Positions 16,259-24,495 of a stretch of DNA of 64,000 nt are shown here, in pieces. Origin of the DNA: Thermoleophilia bacterium (GTDB lineage Bacteria; Actinomycetota; Thermoleophilia; Miltoncostaeales; Miltoncostaeaceae). Both the position numbers and the translations under genes were made by a program. Within the stretch, counting starts at the first letter, position 1. The number at the start of each line of letters is the position of its first letter. Location: assembly GCA_020848615.1 (NCBI GenBank), contig JADLHW010000045.1, forward strand, positions 1-64,000, given 5' to 3'. The notes beneath the pieces are model-generated. The model saw nothing but the letters and a program-made list of their open reading frames with translations. It had not been told where the DNA came from and ran no database searches.

Positions 16259-17196
16259 CCGACCTGTCGTTCGCGAGCCCCCTCTTCCTGCTGCTGGTGC
16301 CGGCCGCGGCCCTGGCGGCCTGGCTGCTGGTGCGCTGGCGCCGGCGGCGCCCGGGCGGCGGCCTGCCGTACCCGGACCTGGACGAGCTCGCGGCCGTGGA
16401 CGTCCCGCCCCGCAGGCGCCGTCACCTGCCGGTGATCCTGGCGGCGCTCGCCGCGCTGCTGCTCACCGTGGCGGTCGCCCGCCCGCAGATGCCGCAGGAC
16501 CGGCCCCGCAAGCAGTCCACCATCATGCTCGCCATCGACGTGTCCGGCTCCATGGCCGCCGACGACGTCGAGCCGTACCGGCTGCGCGCGGCGCAGGACG
16601 CGGCGATCCGCTTCGCCCAGAAGGTTCCGCGGGCCTACGAGGTGGGCCTGGTGAGCTTCTCCGGGAGCGCGTCGGTGATCGTGCCGCCCACCACCGATCG
16701 GGATCAGCTGACCGCCGGGATCGAGACCCTGGTGCCGAACGGGGCGACGGCGATCGGCGAGGCGATCGTGACCTCCCTGCAGGCCATCGAGGAGCGCCAG
16801 GGCGGTGAGGTGCGCAAGGACTCCGCCCGCATCCTCCTGCTGTCCGACGGATCGAACACCGACGGCATCTCGGTGTCGGAGGCCATCGACCGGGCGCAGG
16901 GCATCGGGGTGCCGGTCTACACCGTCGCCCTCGGCACGCTGGACGGCACGCTCGCCGACGGCCGGCCGGTGCCGCCCGACGCCGAGGGGCTGAGGACCAT
17001 CGCGCAGGAGACCGGCGGGCAGGCGTACGAGAGCCGGGACGCCGCGTCGGTGTCCAAGGTCTACGAGAAGCTCGGTGCGTTCATCGGCACCGAGCGCGTG
17101 ACCTCGGAGGTGACCGGGGCGGTCGCCGGGCTGGGCGTGCTGGCACTGGTGCTGGCCGGGGCCGCGTGGTGGCGGTGGGGGGTGCGGCTCGGATGA
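16255..17196 (+). CDS. VWA-domain membrane protein (BatA-like)
   Basis: 313 residues. Two N-terminal membrane segments (about 7-25 and 60-77) are followed by a VWA domain with DVSGSM metal site, LLLSDGSNTDG, and a C-terminal membrane span (about 285-305). This is the BatA arrangement, with the VWA domain outside the membrane. GTG start with GTGA overlap with the DUF58 stop. Confidence 0.9.
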   Translation: MTDLSFASPLFLLLVPAAALAAWLLVRWRRRRPGGGLPYPDLDELAAVDVPPRRRRHLPVILAALAALLLTVAVARPQMPQDRPRKQSTIMLAIDVSGSMAADDVEPYRLRAAQDAAIRFAQKVPRAYEVGLVSFSGSASVIVPPTTDRDQLTAGIETLVPNGATAIGEAIVTSLQAIEERQGGEVRKDSARILLLSDGSNTDGISVSEAIDRAQGIGVPVYTVALGTLDGTLADGRPVPPDAEGLRTIAQETGGQAYESRDAASVSKVYEKLGAFIGTERVTSEVTGAVAGLGVLALVLAGAAWWRWGVRLG

Positions 17197-18158
17197 TCTG
17201 GCAGCGGCCGGAATACCTGTGGCTCCTCCCGGTGGTGGCGCTCGTCGCCATCGGGATGGTGCTCGCCGTCAAGCGCCGCCTGCGGCTCGCGGCGGCCTAC
17301 GCCAACCCGGCGCTGGTGCGCACCGGGGTGAGCGGCCGCACGCGGACCCTCCGCGCCGCCGCGGGCCTGGCGGTGCTGCTGGCGCTGGCCTCCGCGGTGG
17401 TCGCGATGGCGCGCCCCAGCATGGAGCGCACCGACCGGGAGCAGCGCGGGACGGTGGTCATCGCGATCGACGTCTCCAAGTCGATGCTGAAGACGGACCT
17501 CAGCCCGAGCCGGCTGGGCGCCGCGCTCGACGCCGCCCGCCGGTTCGTGCGGGACAAGCCCGACGGCGTGCAGGTGGGCCTGGTGGCGTTCAACAAGTCC
17601 GCGATCGTCGTGCAGTCGCCCACCACCGACACCGCGGCGCTGCTGGACACGTTGTCGCGCCGGTTCGGCGACATCGACACCGGCACCGCGATCGGCGACG
17701 CCGTGGTGACGGGCCTGGCGTCGATGCAGGCCTCCGGGCTGAAGGAGCCGGCGGCCACGCCGGACCAGTCCGCCTACCGGATGCTGCTGCTCAGCGACGG
17801 CGCCCAGTTCCTCGGCAACGTGCAGCCGCAGGCGGCGGCGATCCGCGCCCGGCAGCTCTCGGTCCCGGTGTACACGATCCTCCTGGGCGACGACCCGGGC
17901 CTGCCGGGCCAGGCGACGCCCGTCGACACCCTGGGCCAGCTGGCGTCGTCCACCGGTGGCGTGAGCGCGCAGACCACCACCACGGCGGACCTGCAGCGGG
18001 TCTTCGCCGACATGGGGACCTCCCTGGTGCCGGTGCGCCGCGTGGACGAGTACAGCGCGATCCCGGCGGGCATCGCCGCCGGGCTGCTGCTCATCGCCGC
18101 CGTCCTGGCGGTGGCGGGCGCGCCGCGGGGCCGTGCCCTGCGCGCCAGCGCCGCCTGA
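17193..18158 (+). CDS. VWA-domain membrane protein (BatB-like)
   Basis: 321 residues, paralogous to the preceding gene: two N-terminal spans, VWA metal site DVSKSM, LLLSDGAQF, and a C-terminal span (about 290-312). The ATG overlaps the previous stop by 4 nt. Two VWA proteins with MoxR and DUF58 form the canonical set; no BatD or TPR protein follows, as the next gene is on the opposite strand. Confidence 0.9.
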   Translation: MIWQRPEYLWLLPVVALVAIGMVLAVKRRLRLAAAYANPALVRTGVSGRTRTLRAAAGLAVLLALASAVVAMARPSMERTDREQRGTVVIAIDVSKSMLKTDLSPSRLGAALDAARRFVRDKPDGVQVGLVAFNKSAIVVQSPTTDTAALLDTLSRRFGDIDTGTAIGDAVVTGLASMQASGLKEPAATPDQSAYRMLLLSDGAQFLGNVQPQAAAIRARQLSVPVYTILLGDDPGLPGQATPVDTLGQLASSTGGVSAQTTTTADLQRVFADMGTSLVPVRRVDEYSAIPAGIAAGLLLIAAVLAVAGAPRGRALRASAA

Positions 18159-18177
18159 CCCCGGGTCCCGTTCAGGC
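18153..18177. terminator. Bidirectional hairpin built from two stop codons
   Basis: GCCTGA (18153-18158) pairs with TCAGGC (18172-18177). The left arm ends in the TGA of the VWA gene and the right arm contains the complement of the TGA of the convergent flippase-like gene. Confidence 0.55.
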
Positions 18178-19173
18178 CATGGGGGGTGCGGGGCCGTCCT
18201 CCGGGACGGCCGCCGCCATGTCCCGCAGCTCCCCCGGCCGCAGGCCCTCCACCGCGGCCGACACGGCGCCGCCCAGCAGGGCGCTCCCGGCCTCGATGCC
18301 CTGCAGCGCCAGCCCGTAGGCGATCCCCGTGGGCCGGGGGACGCCCGCCGGCCCCAGCGCGACGGCGACCGCCACCTGGAACAGGCCGACGTTCCCGGGC
18401 CACAGGGGGATGAGCGTGGCGGCGTTCGTGGCGATGACCACCGTCGCGGCGTCCGCGGCGCCGGCGTCCAGGCCGAACCCCCGCGTGCCGAGCCACACCA
18501 CGCCGACCTGCACGCCCCAGCCCACCGTCTCCAGCAGCGCCGCCCATCCCAGCGGCCCGCCGCGGCGCAGCACCAGGAACCCCTGGCGCAGGCCGTCCAG
18601 CAGCCGCAGGACCCGCCGGTCGCTGCCGGCGAACCGGCGGGCGCCCGCGAACCGCACGGCCGCCGCGATCGCGACGGCGCTCACCGCGAGGGTCACGATC
18701 ACGCTGGTCCTCAGGCCGCCCGGCAGGTCCCCGGCCGCGAGCACGAACGCGGTGGCGAGCGTGAGCGGCAGGACGTCCATGAGCCGGTGCGCGAACACCG
18801 ATCCCAGCAGGGCGGTGAACGTGGGCCCGGACGGGTCCAGGTGCCGCTGGGCCACCGCGCACTTGGCGAGCTCCCCGACCCGTCCGGGCACCACGGTGTT
18901 CACCGCCTGCCCGATGAGGAACGCACGCCCGGCGGGCAGGGCGCCGAGGGGGCGGTTCACCGCGGCCCGGGCCGCCACGGTCCAGCCCGCGCCGCGGATG
19001 ACCAGCGACACCAGGTTCAGCGCGAAGGCGGCGGCGAGCCAGGCGGGGTCCGCGTCGCGCATGGCGTCGGCGATCTCCCCCCAGTCCCCGCGCGTCGCCG
19101 CGAGCCACGCCACCAGGGCGAGCCCGGCGACCGCCGCGACCCGTCGCGGCACGGCTCCGGGGATTCGGGGCAC
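18172..19173 (-). CDS. Flippase-like membrane protein (UPF0104/AglD type)
   Basis: About 333 residues with some eight membrane spans and no soluble synthase domain. It resembles the membrane half of lysylphosphatidylglycerol synthase and AglD-type proteins (conserved PGRVGELAK and IPLWPGNVGLFQ). These are proposed to move lipids or lipid-linked sugars across the membrane. The GTG at 19173 is preferred because TACCGT (19180-19185, minus strand) lies 6 nt upstream, giving a leaderless start; a longer frame to 19290 adds an unlikely polar stretch. Confidence 0.8.
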   Translation of the reverse strand: MPRIPGAVPRRVAAVAGLALVAWLAATRGDWGEIADAMRDADPAWLAAAFALNLVSLVIRGAGWTVAARAAVNRPLGALPAGRAFLIGQAVNTVVPGRVGELAKCAVAQRHLDPSGPTFTALLGSVFAHRLMDVLPLTLATAFVLAAGDLPGGLRTSVIVTLAVSAVAIAAAVRFAGARRFAGSDRRVLRLLDGLRQGFLVLRRGGPLGWAALLETVGWGVQVGVVWLGTRGFGLDAGAADAATVVIATNAATLIPLWPGNVGLFQVAVAVALGPAGVPRPTGIAYGLALQGIEAGSALLGGAVSAAVEGLRPGELRDMAAAVPEDGPAPPMA

Positions 19174-19289
19174 CGGGTCACGGTAGCGCCCGTCCGGACG
19201 ACCGGCCCCCGCCGTCCGGACGTCCGGTGGGCACCCGGCGGTGGTCGTGGGACCGTGGAGGTCCTGGTTCGTTCGTGAGGGGATCCGCA

Positions 19290-19925
19290 ATGCCGCCGCT
19301 GCCGCCCGACCGCTCGCCCATCTACGCGGGGTTCTGGTCCCGGTTCGCGGGGTGGATCATCGACCTGATCGTGATCTACGCGATCCAGTTCGCCATCGGG
19401 TTCGCCTTCGGCCTCGTGCTGGGCCTCAACGCCGCGTTCACCGGGGCCCGCCCCGATGGCGAGTGGTTCTGGTGGTTCCTCGGCATCACCTCCCTCGTCG
19501 GCGCCTGGATCTACCGGGCCGCGGGGCAGAGCGCGTACGGGCGGACGGTGGGGCAGCGCGTGATGGGGTTGCGCGTGGTCACCGCCGACGGCGGTCACCC
19601 CACGTTCGGCCGCGCCACGGGGCGGTTCTTCGCGTCCTGGCTGTCGATCGTGCTGTACCTGGGGTACCTGTCGTCGCTGCTGCACCCGCGCCGCAACACG
19701 CTGCACGACTCCATCGCGGGCACCCACGTCGTGCGCGGCGACGAGTTCGACCACTGGCGGGCCGCCGCGCTGCTGCCGCCCCCGGCGCCGTTCACGCCGC
19801 CCCGGCCGGCGGTCCGGGCCGGCCATTCGCTGTCGGACTGGGTGCCACCCGCGCCGCCGGAGGTGACCGTGGAGGCCCGTGACCTGGGGATGAGCCTGGC
19901 GATCCGGCCCCGGCCCGGGCACTGA
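19290..19925 (+). CDS. RDD-family membrane protein
   Basis: 211 residues. The RDD domain covers about 10-155: GFWSRFAGWIIDLIVIY (Arg and Asp of the RDD motif), a second hydrophobic region (WFLGITSLVGAWIY), YGRTVGQRVMGLRVV, a further hydrophobic stretch at FFASWLSIVLYLGYLSSLL, and RNTLHDSIAGTHVV. The C-terminal tail is Pro-rich and polar. Role unknown; some RDD proteins exchange sodium for protons. The ATG has a good GAGGGGA site 5 nt upstream, which decides this start over the in-frame ATG at 19227. Confidence 0.85.
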   Translation: MPPLPPDRSPIYAGFWSRFAGWIIDLIVIYAIQFAIGFAFGLVLGLNAAFTGARPDGEWFWWFLGITSLVGAWIYRAAGQSAYGRTVGQRVMGLRVVTADGGHPTFGRATGRFFASWLSIVLYLGYLSSLLHPRRNTLHDSIAGTHVVRGDEFDHWRAAALLPPPAPFTPPRPAVRAGHSLSDWVPPAPPEVTVEARDLGMSLAIRPRPGH

Positions 19926-19989
19926 CCTCCTCCGAGCCGTGGAGACCGGCCCGAACCACACGGGAACCGGCGTGCGCTGGATCGGGACA

Positions 19990-20170
19990 CCTGGGTTGGC
20001 TCATCTCGTGCCCTCGCCGTCGGCACGACACCCAGAGCCCCAACCCGCGTAACCATGCTCGGCGGGTGGGTCGCCCTCGGTGAGTGTTGCGCAGCGGCTG
20101 CTGTTGTCGTAGGTCCTTCTGCTCACGGGCGAGGGGCTCCTGTGCCGGGATGTGCGACACCCGATTCCCG
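19990..20170 (+). other. Structured intergenic region, possible RNA
   Basis: The 300 bases between the RDD gene and the next gene hold no convincing reading frame but several long-range inverted repeats. GGGTT then GGCTC (19993-20002) pair with GAGCC then AACCC (20035-20046) around an inner hairpin TCGTGCC/GGCACGA (20006-20012/20022-20028). GCCCTCG then GTGAG (20073-20084) pair with CTCAC then CGAGGG (20122-20137). A third hairpin lies at 20146-20170 with two alternative pairings. It matches no RNA family I recognise. The first element may simply be the terminator of the RDD gene. Confidence 0.3.
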
Positions 20171-20190
20171 CCACCCCGCCCGAACGGCCC

Positions 20191-20219
20191 TTCAGAAGCA
20201 CAACCGGTTCTGGTACCCC
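20191..20219 (+). promoter_or_regulatory. Candidate leaderless promoter
   Basis: TTCAGA (20191-20196), a 17-bp spacer and TACCCC (20214-20219) stand 6 nt before the ATG at 20226. Confidence 0.35.
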
Positions 20220-20225
20220 TTCGCC

Positions 20226-21599
20226 ATGCCCGCTCTCCTCTCCCGCCGCCGCCGCCTCGCCCTGTGCGGAGCCGGCCTCGCGCTCCTCGGTCTGCCCGGC
20301 CTCGCCACGGCCGCGTCGGTGGCGTACATCGACAACGGCGAGGTCTGGTTGTCGACCACCGATGGCGCGAAGAAGGTGCGGCTGTCCGGCGGGCAGGGCA
20401 ACTGGACCGAGGTCGCCGCATCCGACAATGGTCGCGTCGCCGGGGTGCAGCGTGACGGCAGCTCCACCCGGGCGGCCACGTTCACGGTGTGGGGTCCGGA
20501 CGGCGGCGTGCTCAACACGGGTGGTCTCACCTCACCCGGTGGCTGGCTGATCTATGCATACCCGGTCGGGTTCGACATCTCCGGTGACGGTCAGGTGCTG
20601 GCCTACGGGTACTCGAACAGCGCCGGCTTCGGCATGAGTCAGACATTCCAGACCGGCCACTACCTGCGTAACGTCGCCCACGGGTACATCGACCCGTACG
20701 TCGGGAACCCCACCGGCCTCCAATGGCCGACCTTCTACGGCTCACGGCTGGTGACCGAGTCCGGGGGCACGGTCAACCTGCAGGCGGCGGCGAGCGCCCC
20801 GTTCAACTACGAGCACCCGGCGTGGTTCGGCACCACCGGCACCGGGCTGGAGCTCACGCGCAGCGAGATATCCGCGAATGGTGCGCTCGTCGCGTTCGAG
20901 CTCGTGCAGTGGACCACGGGGACGCGCACACAGGGCAAGATCGGCGTCATCGCCATCGACGCGCCGGGAGGGAACTTCACCGGCCCCGTCAACTGCTACC
21001 TGCCGGCCACGGGCGTCGCCACCGACGTGAGCCTCTCCCAGGACGCAACCCAGGTCGCCTGGCACGACGATCAGGGCGTGAAGGTCAGCGGCGCTCCGAC
21101 GGGGGCCGCCGACCCATGCCAGTTGAGCGCGCCGGCGGTGGTGCTCTCCGCGACGGGGAAGTTCCCGTCGATCGGCACGACGAGCGTGGATGCCGTGATC
21201 GCCGCCCGCAGTCCGGGCGGCGGCAATCCCGGTGGTGGCAATCCGGGCGGTGGTGGCGGTGGCGGCTCGACGACTCCGGCGCCGTTCACGGTGAAGACCC
21301 CGAAGACGGCCACGCTCCGCGTCCTCGCGGCGGCGGGTCTGGCACTCCCGGTGACCGCGCCGGCCGCGGGTGCGGTCGCGGTGACCGGCACCGTTCCCGC
21401 AAGGCGGGTGGGGCGCCGCGGCGCACCGGTGGTGGTGGCGAAGGCGCGTGCGAAGGCCGGCGGTGCGGGGACGATCACGATGCGTCTGCGACTCACGCCC
21501 GTCGGAAAGACGCTGCGCGCCAGGTTGAAGGGCGTGCCGATGAGTGTCCGCATCACCCAGGGCAGGAAGACCCTGACCCGTCGCATCGTGTTGCGCTGA
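20226..21599 (+). CDS. Secreted protein, TolB-like repeats with Gly-rich linker
   Basis: 457 residues. The signal peptide is clear (basic RRRR, then LALCGAGLALLGLPGLATA). The N-terminal ~350 residues show repeated blade-like units (SVAYIDNGEVWLST, DISGDGQVLAYGY, EISANGALVAFE, SLSQDATQVAWHD) resembling TolB/WD40-like propellers. A Gly/Asn/Pro linker (NPGGGNPGGGGGGG) joins a C-terminal all-beta region rich in basic residues. Function is unknown; surface or cell-wall location is likely. Its codon use is a little less GC-extreme than its neighbours. Confidence 0.75.
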   Translation: MPALLSRRRRLALCGAGLALLGLPGLATAASVAYIDNGEVWLSTTDGAKKVRLSGGQGNWTEVAASDNGRVAGVQRDGSSTRAATFTVWGPDGGVLNTGGLTSPGGWLIYAYPVGFDISGDGQVLAYGYSNSAGFGMSQTFQTGHYLRNVAHGYIDPYVGNPTGLQWPTFYGSRLVTESGGTVNLQAAASAPFNYEHPAWFGTTGTGLELTRSEISANGALVAFELVQWTTGTRTQGKIGVIAIDAPGGNFTGPVNCYLPATGVATDVSLSQDATQVAWHDDQGVKVSGAPTGAADPCQLSAPAVVLSATGKFPSIGTTSVDAVIAARSPGGGNPGGGNPGGGGGGGSTTPAPFTVKTPKTATLRVLAAAGLALPVTAPAAGAVAVTGTVPARRVGRRGAPVVVAKARAKAGGAGTITMRLRLTPVGKTLRARLKGVPMSVRITQGRKTLTRRIVLR

Positions 21600-21618
21600 C
21601 CACTCCCACCGGAGTCAG
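21596..21618. terminator. Hairpin between convergent genes
   Basis: ACTCC (21602-21606) pairs with GGAGT (21611-21615), extended by CTG/CAG across a 3-nt bulge. The left arm includes the stop codon region of the secreted protein gene. Confidence 0.4.
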
Positions 21619-21680
21619 GCGCGCGGGACCGTGACCCGGGGGTGAGGCCGGGGTGGACCCGGGGCGAACGGGGCCGCAAC

Positions 21681-22196
21681 CTACTCCAACGTGCTCACGA
21701 TCCAGATCACGACGAGCGCGGCGACCGCGAGGGTCGCGGCGAAGCCCAGCGCCGCCAGCCACATCGCGGCGGTGGCCCGCCGCCGCCCGGGGGACCCGTG
21801 CGGAGACCGCCCGCGGGCGATGGCCCCGGCGACCGCGCCGCCGGCGGACAGCACCACGGTGGCGGCGACGCCGATGAAGAAGCCGCCCTCCTCCCACGCG
21901 ACGAGGGCACCCACCCAGGGCGCCGCGACGGCGGCCACCGCCAGGCCCAGCGCGAGCGCCGCGATGCGGGGCGTGCCGCGGGCCCCGTCCGCCGCACTCC
22001 GCCGGCCCCACACCCAGAGGCCGATCCCCACCGCGAGCACGGGCACGCACACCAGCGCCGCCCCGAGCACCGAGTCCTCGAACGTGGCGTACTCGTCCGG
22101 CCAGAGGACCGCGACGCCCGGCGCCGCGGCCACCGCGAGCACGATGAGCACGATGCCGGCGATCCAGGCGGCACGGCGGCCGGCGGGGGAGTCCAT
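21681..22196 (-). CDS. Membrane protein of unknown function
   Basis: 171 residues with four predicted membrane spans (about 10-28, 45-63, 78-118 as one long or two short segments, 142-165) and no charged catalytic motif. I do not recognise a family. A GGTGAGG ribosome binding site lies just before the ATG. It is convergent with the secreted protein and stands alone; the 188 bp upstream of it (22197-22384) show nothing I can name. Confidence 0.7.
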   Translation of the reverse strand: MDSPAGRRAAWIAGIVLIVLAVAAAPGVAVLWPDEYATFEDSVLGAALVCVPVLAVGIGLWVWGRRSAADGARGTPRIAALALGLAVAAVAAPWVGALVAWEEGGFFIGVAATVVLSAGGAVAGAIARGRSPHGSPGRRRATAAMWLAALGFAATLAVAALVVIWIVSTLE

Positions 22197-22384
22197 GACC
22201 TCACCATCGGCGGGTCGCCCGTCCGCCTGACTCCGGCCCCGTGAGGCGGCATCGTGACCGTCCGCTCCCTCGCGCCTCGCCCGGACATCTCAGGGACGTT
22301 GGTCACCTCGGGGAGCGGGCACGGGTGTTCGTGAGCCGGCCTCGCGACGAGCCGCCGCTCCGTCTCCTGGCCTCCTCGTCGTCC

Positions 22385-23668
22385 TCATGGGCCGAGAAGT
22401 GCCGCGGGGACGACGCCGATCCCGTCCTGGCGGCGGTACGCCTCGGGGCCGGTGGTCATGACGAGCGCATCGGCGAGCCGATCGCCGAGGCGGTCCTGAA
22501 GCCAGCGCAGGTGGCGCACGTCGTGGCCGTCGACGGTTTGCGCCATCTTCACCTCGATCGCGATGACCCGGCCATCCGGCAGCTCGACGATCATGTCGAC
22601 CTCACGCTCGCCGTTCCTGGTGCGCAGGTGAAACACGCGGCCGTCGATGCGCTGGGCGTAGACCCGGACGCTCTGCACAGCGAGCGACTCGAAGAGCGCG
22701 CCGGCGAGCGTGCCGTCACGGGCGATGACCGGCATGCCTCCCGGCTGCGTCGCCCGCCCGAGCAGCACCGGCGCGCCGACCCCGAGCAGGCGCGCCGCAA
22801 GGGCCGTGTCGGTGAGCTGGTGGCGCGACGATGCGGTGAGACGCGTCAGACGGTTCCTGGTCGGCACCCACGCCTCCAGCGGGTCCAGGATCCACAGCCG
22901 CGTGAGCACGTCGCGGTAGTGCTGCGCCGTTTTTCGGTCCAGGACGTCGCCGCCCGAGTTCGGCGCGGCGGCCTCAGCGATCTTCTTGTAGTCGGCGGAG
23001 GTGGCGGTGGCCGCCGCGTAGGCGGCGAGCCACGCGCGAAGCGCCGCCGGCCGGCGCACCTTCAGGCCCGCTTCGTCCGGGACGTCCCGGTCGACGATGC
23101 GCTCGAGGTAGCCGTCCAGCTGCAGGTTGAGCGGCCGCCCGTTCAACCTGCGGATCTCCGGGAACCCGGAGCGGAGGATCTCATCGACATAGCCGTCGAG
23201 TCGCACCGGGCAACGGCCGTCAAGGCGCCCTTTTCCCCCCGCAGCGAGGTCGCGGAGGAAGACGGTCGGTGTGCACAGCCCCCGTTCGGAAAGCGCGAGC
23301 GGACGCATCCGGAGGATGAGGATGCGTCCCGCACCGGAGTGGCGCTGCTGGTCCGAGGACGCCGACCCGGTGAGCAAGAACGGTCCGGCCCCATCGTCGA
23401 CCGCGCGACGCACCCGATCCCATGCGCCATTCAGCCGCTGGTACTCGTCCACCAGGATCGGGGGCGCTCCCTCGGTGAGCCGCTCCATGTCGGCCTCGAG
23501 CAGCGCGAGCTGGGCCGGATCGTCGAGTCGATGGGTGGTTTTCGCTCGCCGTTTGGCGGTGAGGGTCTTCCCCACCGCTTTTGGCCCTTCAAGGGAGATC
23601 GCCCTGATGGAGGGAAGCAGTTCGTCCAGGTCGTCATCGACGACACGGTAGATGTAGTGGGTATCCAC
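22385..23668 (-). CDS. AAA_14/DUF4143 ATP-binding protein
   Basis: 427 residues. The AAA_14 P-loop domain has Walker A GPKAVGKT, Walker B PILVDEYQRL and sensor FLLTGSAS. The C-terminal DUF4143 domain carries a nuclease-like pattern EREVDMIVELPDG then AIEVKMA (D...ExK, as in PD-(D/E)XK folds). These proteins are widespread, sporadic and often multicopy in prokaryotes; their job is unresolved. The GTG start fits a TACACT box 7 nt upstream. Base composition is visibly lower in GC than the flanks, and its promoter region carries three phased repeats, both consistent with an acquired gene. Confidence 0.88.
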   Translation of the reverse strand: MDTHYIYRVVDDDLDELLPSIRAISLEGPKAVGKTLTAKRRAKTTHRLDDPAQLALLEADMERLTEGAPPILVDEYQRLNGAWDRVRRAVDDGAGPFLLTGSASSDQQRHSGAGRILILRMRPLALSERGLCTPTVFLRDLAAGGKGRLDGRCPVRLDGYVDEILRSGFPEIRRLNGRPLNLQLDGYLERIVDRDVPDEAGLKVRRPAALRAWLAAYAAATATSADYKKIAEAAAPNSGGDVLDRKTAQHYRDVLTRLWILDPLEAWVPTRNRLTRLTASSRHQLTDTALAARLLGVGAPVLLGRATQPGGMPVIARDGTLAGALFESLAVQSVRVYAQRIDGRVFHLRTRNGEREVDMIVELPDGRVIAIEVKMAQTVDGHDVRHLRWLQDRLGDRLADALVMTTGPEAYRRQDGIGVVPAALLGP

Positions 23669-23675
23669 GTGGCTG

Positions 23676-23704
23676 AGTGTAGCGGAAGCAGGGCCCTAAT
23701 CCCC
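23676..23704 (-). promoter_or_regulatory. Leaderless promoter of the DUF4143 gene
   Basis: On the minus strand TACACT (23676-23681) is 7 nt before the GTG start. A GGGGAT hexamer (23699-23704), part of the first repeat, is placed 17 bp upstream where a -35 element would be. Confidence 0.45.
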
Positions 23705-23764
23705 ATACTTCCCCGTTTCTACTCCCCATATCTCCGGATCTCTACTCCCCATTTCGTCCGGACG
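23696..23764. repeat. Three 23-bp phased direct repeats
   Basis: CTAATCCCCATA at 23696, CTACTCCCCATA at 23719 and CTACTCCCCATT at 23742 start exactly 23 bp apart; the intervening 11 bp are only loosely similar. On the minus strand the core reads ATGGGGAGTAG. The array begins at the -35 position of the DUF4143 promoter and runs upstream, so it looks like an operator or activator array. Confidence 0.8.
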
Positions 23765-23895
23765 GGCGCACCCCGGAGCCCCTCAACGCCCGGACGCAGC
23801 GACCACCGGTTTTCTCGATTGCCGAGGAAGGACACGGGGACACGGCCCTGCGCGCGATGCCGCTTCACGCCGACATGGGTGGGAGCATGGGTGCG

Positions 23896-24432
23896 ATGAG
23901 TGGCCAGGCCAGCGAGTCGCCGCGTCCGTCGCGCGTTGTGCTCATGTGCGGCATTGCCGGCGCCGGCAAGACGACCCACGCCAAGGAGCTTGAGGCTCAG
24001 GGCTTCGTGCGGCTGTCCATCGACGAGGAGGTCTGGGAGCGCTTCGGGCGCTACGGCATCGATTTCGACCCGTCGATGTACGAGCAGCACTCGGCCGAGG
24101 CCGAGGCCGTTCTGCAGGAGCGGCTCGTCGAGCTCATCGGTGCCGGACGAGACGTGGTTGTGGACTACAGCTTCTGGGAGCGCTCGGCGCGAGACCGGTA
24201 CAAGCGCCTCGTCGTCGCATCGGGCGGCCGCTGGGAGCTGGTCTATCTCAAGGTCAGTCCTGGGCGGTTGCGCGAGCGACTCGCCGCGCGCGCAGAACGG
24301 TTCGACGCGAACGCTGCGATCCCGATCACCGACGCGCTCTTCGAACGCTTCGTGGCCGGCTTCCAAGCGCCGGACGGAGAAGGCGAGACGATCATCGACG
24401 CCGACGAGACGACGAAGGACGGTGCGCTGTGA
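23896..24432 (+). CDS. Small P-loop kinase/ATPase (AAA_33 type)
   Basis: About 178 residues. Walker A is CGIAGAGKTTHAK; VVVDYSFWERSARDRYK and LVYLKVSPGRLRERLAAR follow in the order seen in AAA_33/Zeta-toxin-like and nucleotide kinase families. It phosphorylates an unknown small molecule or nucleic acid end. Alternative ATGs at 23857, 23875 and 23887 exist; 23896 has a GGGAG site 10 nt upstream. No antitoxin-like gene is adjacent. It shares the lower-GC look of the DUF4143 gene and is transcribed away from it. Confidence 0.75.
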   Translation: MSGQASESPRPSRVVLMCGIAGAGKTTHAKELEAQGFVRLSIDEEVWERFGRYGIDFDPSMYEQHSAEAEAVLQERLVELIGAGRDVVVDYSFWERSARDRYKRLVVASGGRWELVYLKVSPGRLRERLAARAERFDANAAIPITDALFERFVAGFQAPDGEGETIIDADETTKDGAL

Positions 24433-24459
24433 TTCGTCGGGCGTGCCATCTTCCGAACA

Positions 24460-24488
24460 TTCATGGAGGAACACGTGTTCGGTATGAT
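24460..24488 (+). promoter_or_regulatory. Promoter of the radical SAM gene
   Basis: TTCATG (24460-24465), a 17-bp spacer and a good TATGAT -10 (24483-24488). The -10 ends 7 nt before the ATG at 24496, so the mRNA is predicted leaderless. The spacer contains the LexA-like palindrome. Confidence 0.55.
24469..24480. promoter_or_regulatory. LexA-like (SOS) box
   Basis: GAACACGTGTTC is a perfect palindrome matching the Gram-positive and mycobacterial LexA core GAAC-N4-GTTC. It lies between -35 and -10, where a bound repressor would block polymerase. Confidence 0.55.
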
Positions 24489-24495
24489 CGCCCGC

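Noticed and set aside
23896-24432. Zeta-type toxin-antitoxin module
   Set aside because: The P-loop kinase fold is compatible, but no small antitoxin gene lies next to it, and the divergent neighbour is a full-length ATPase.
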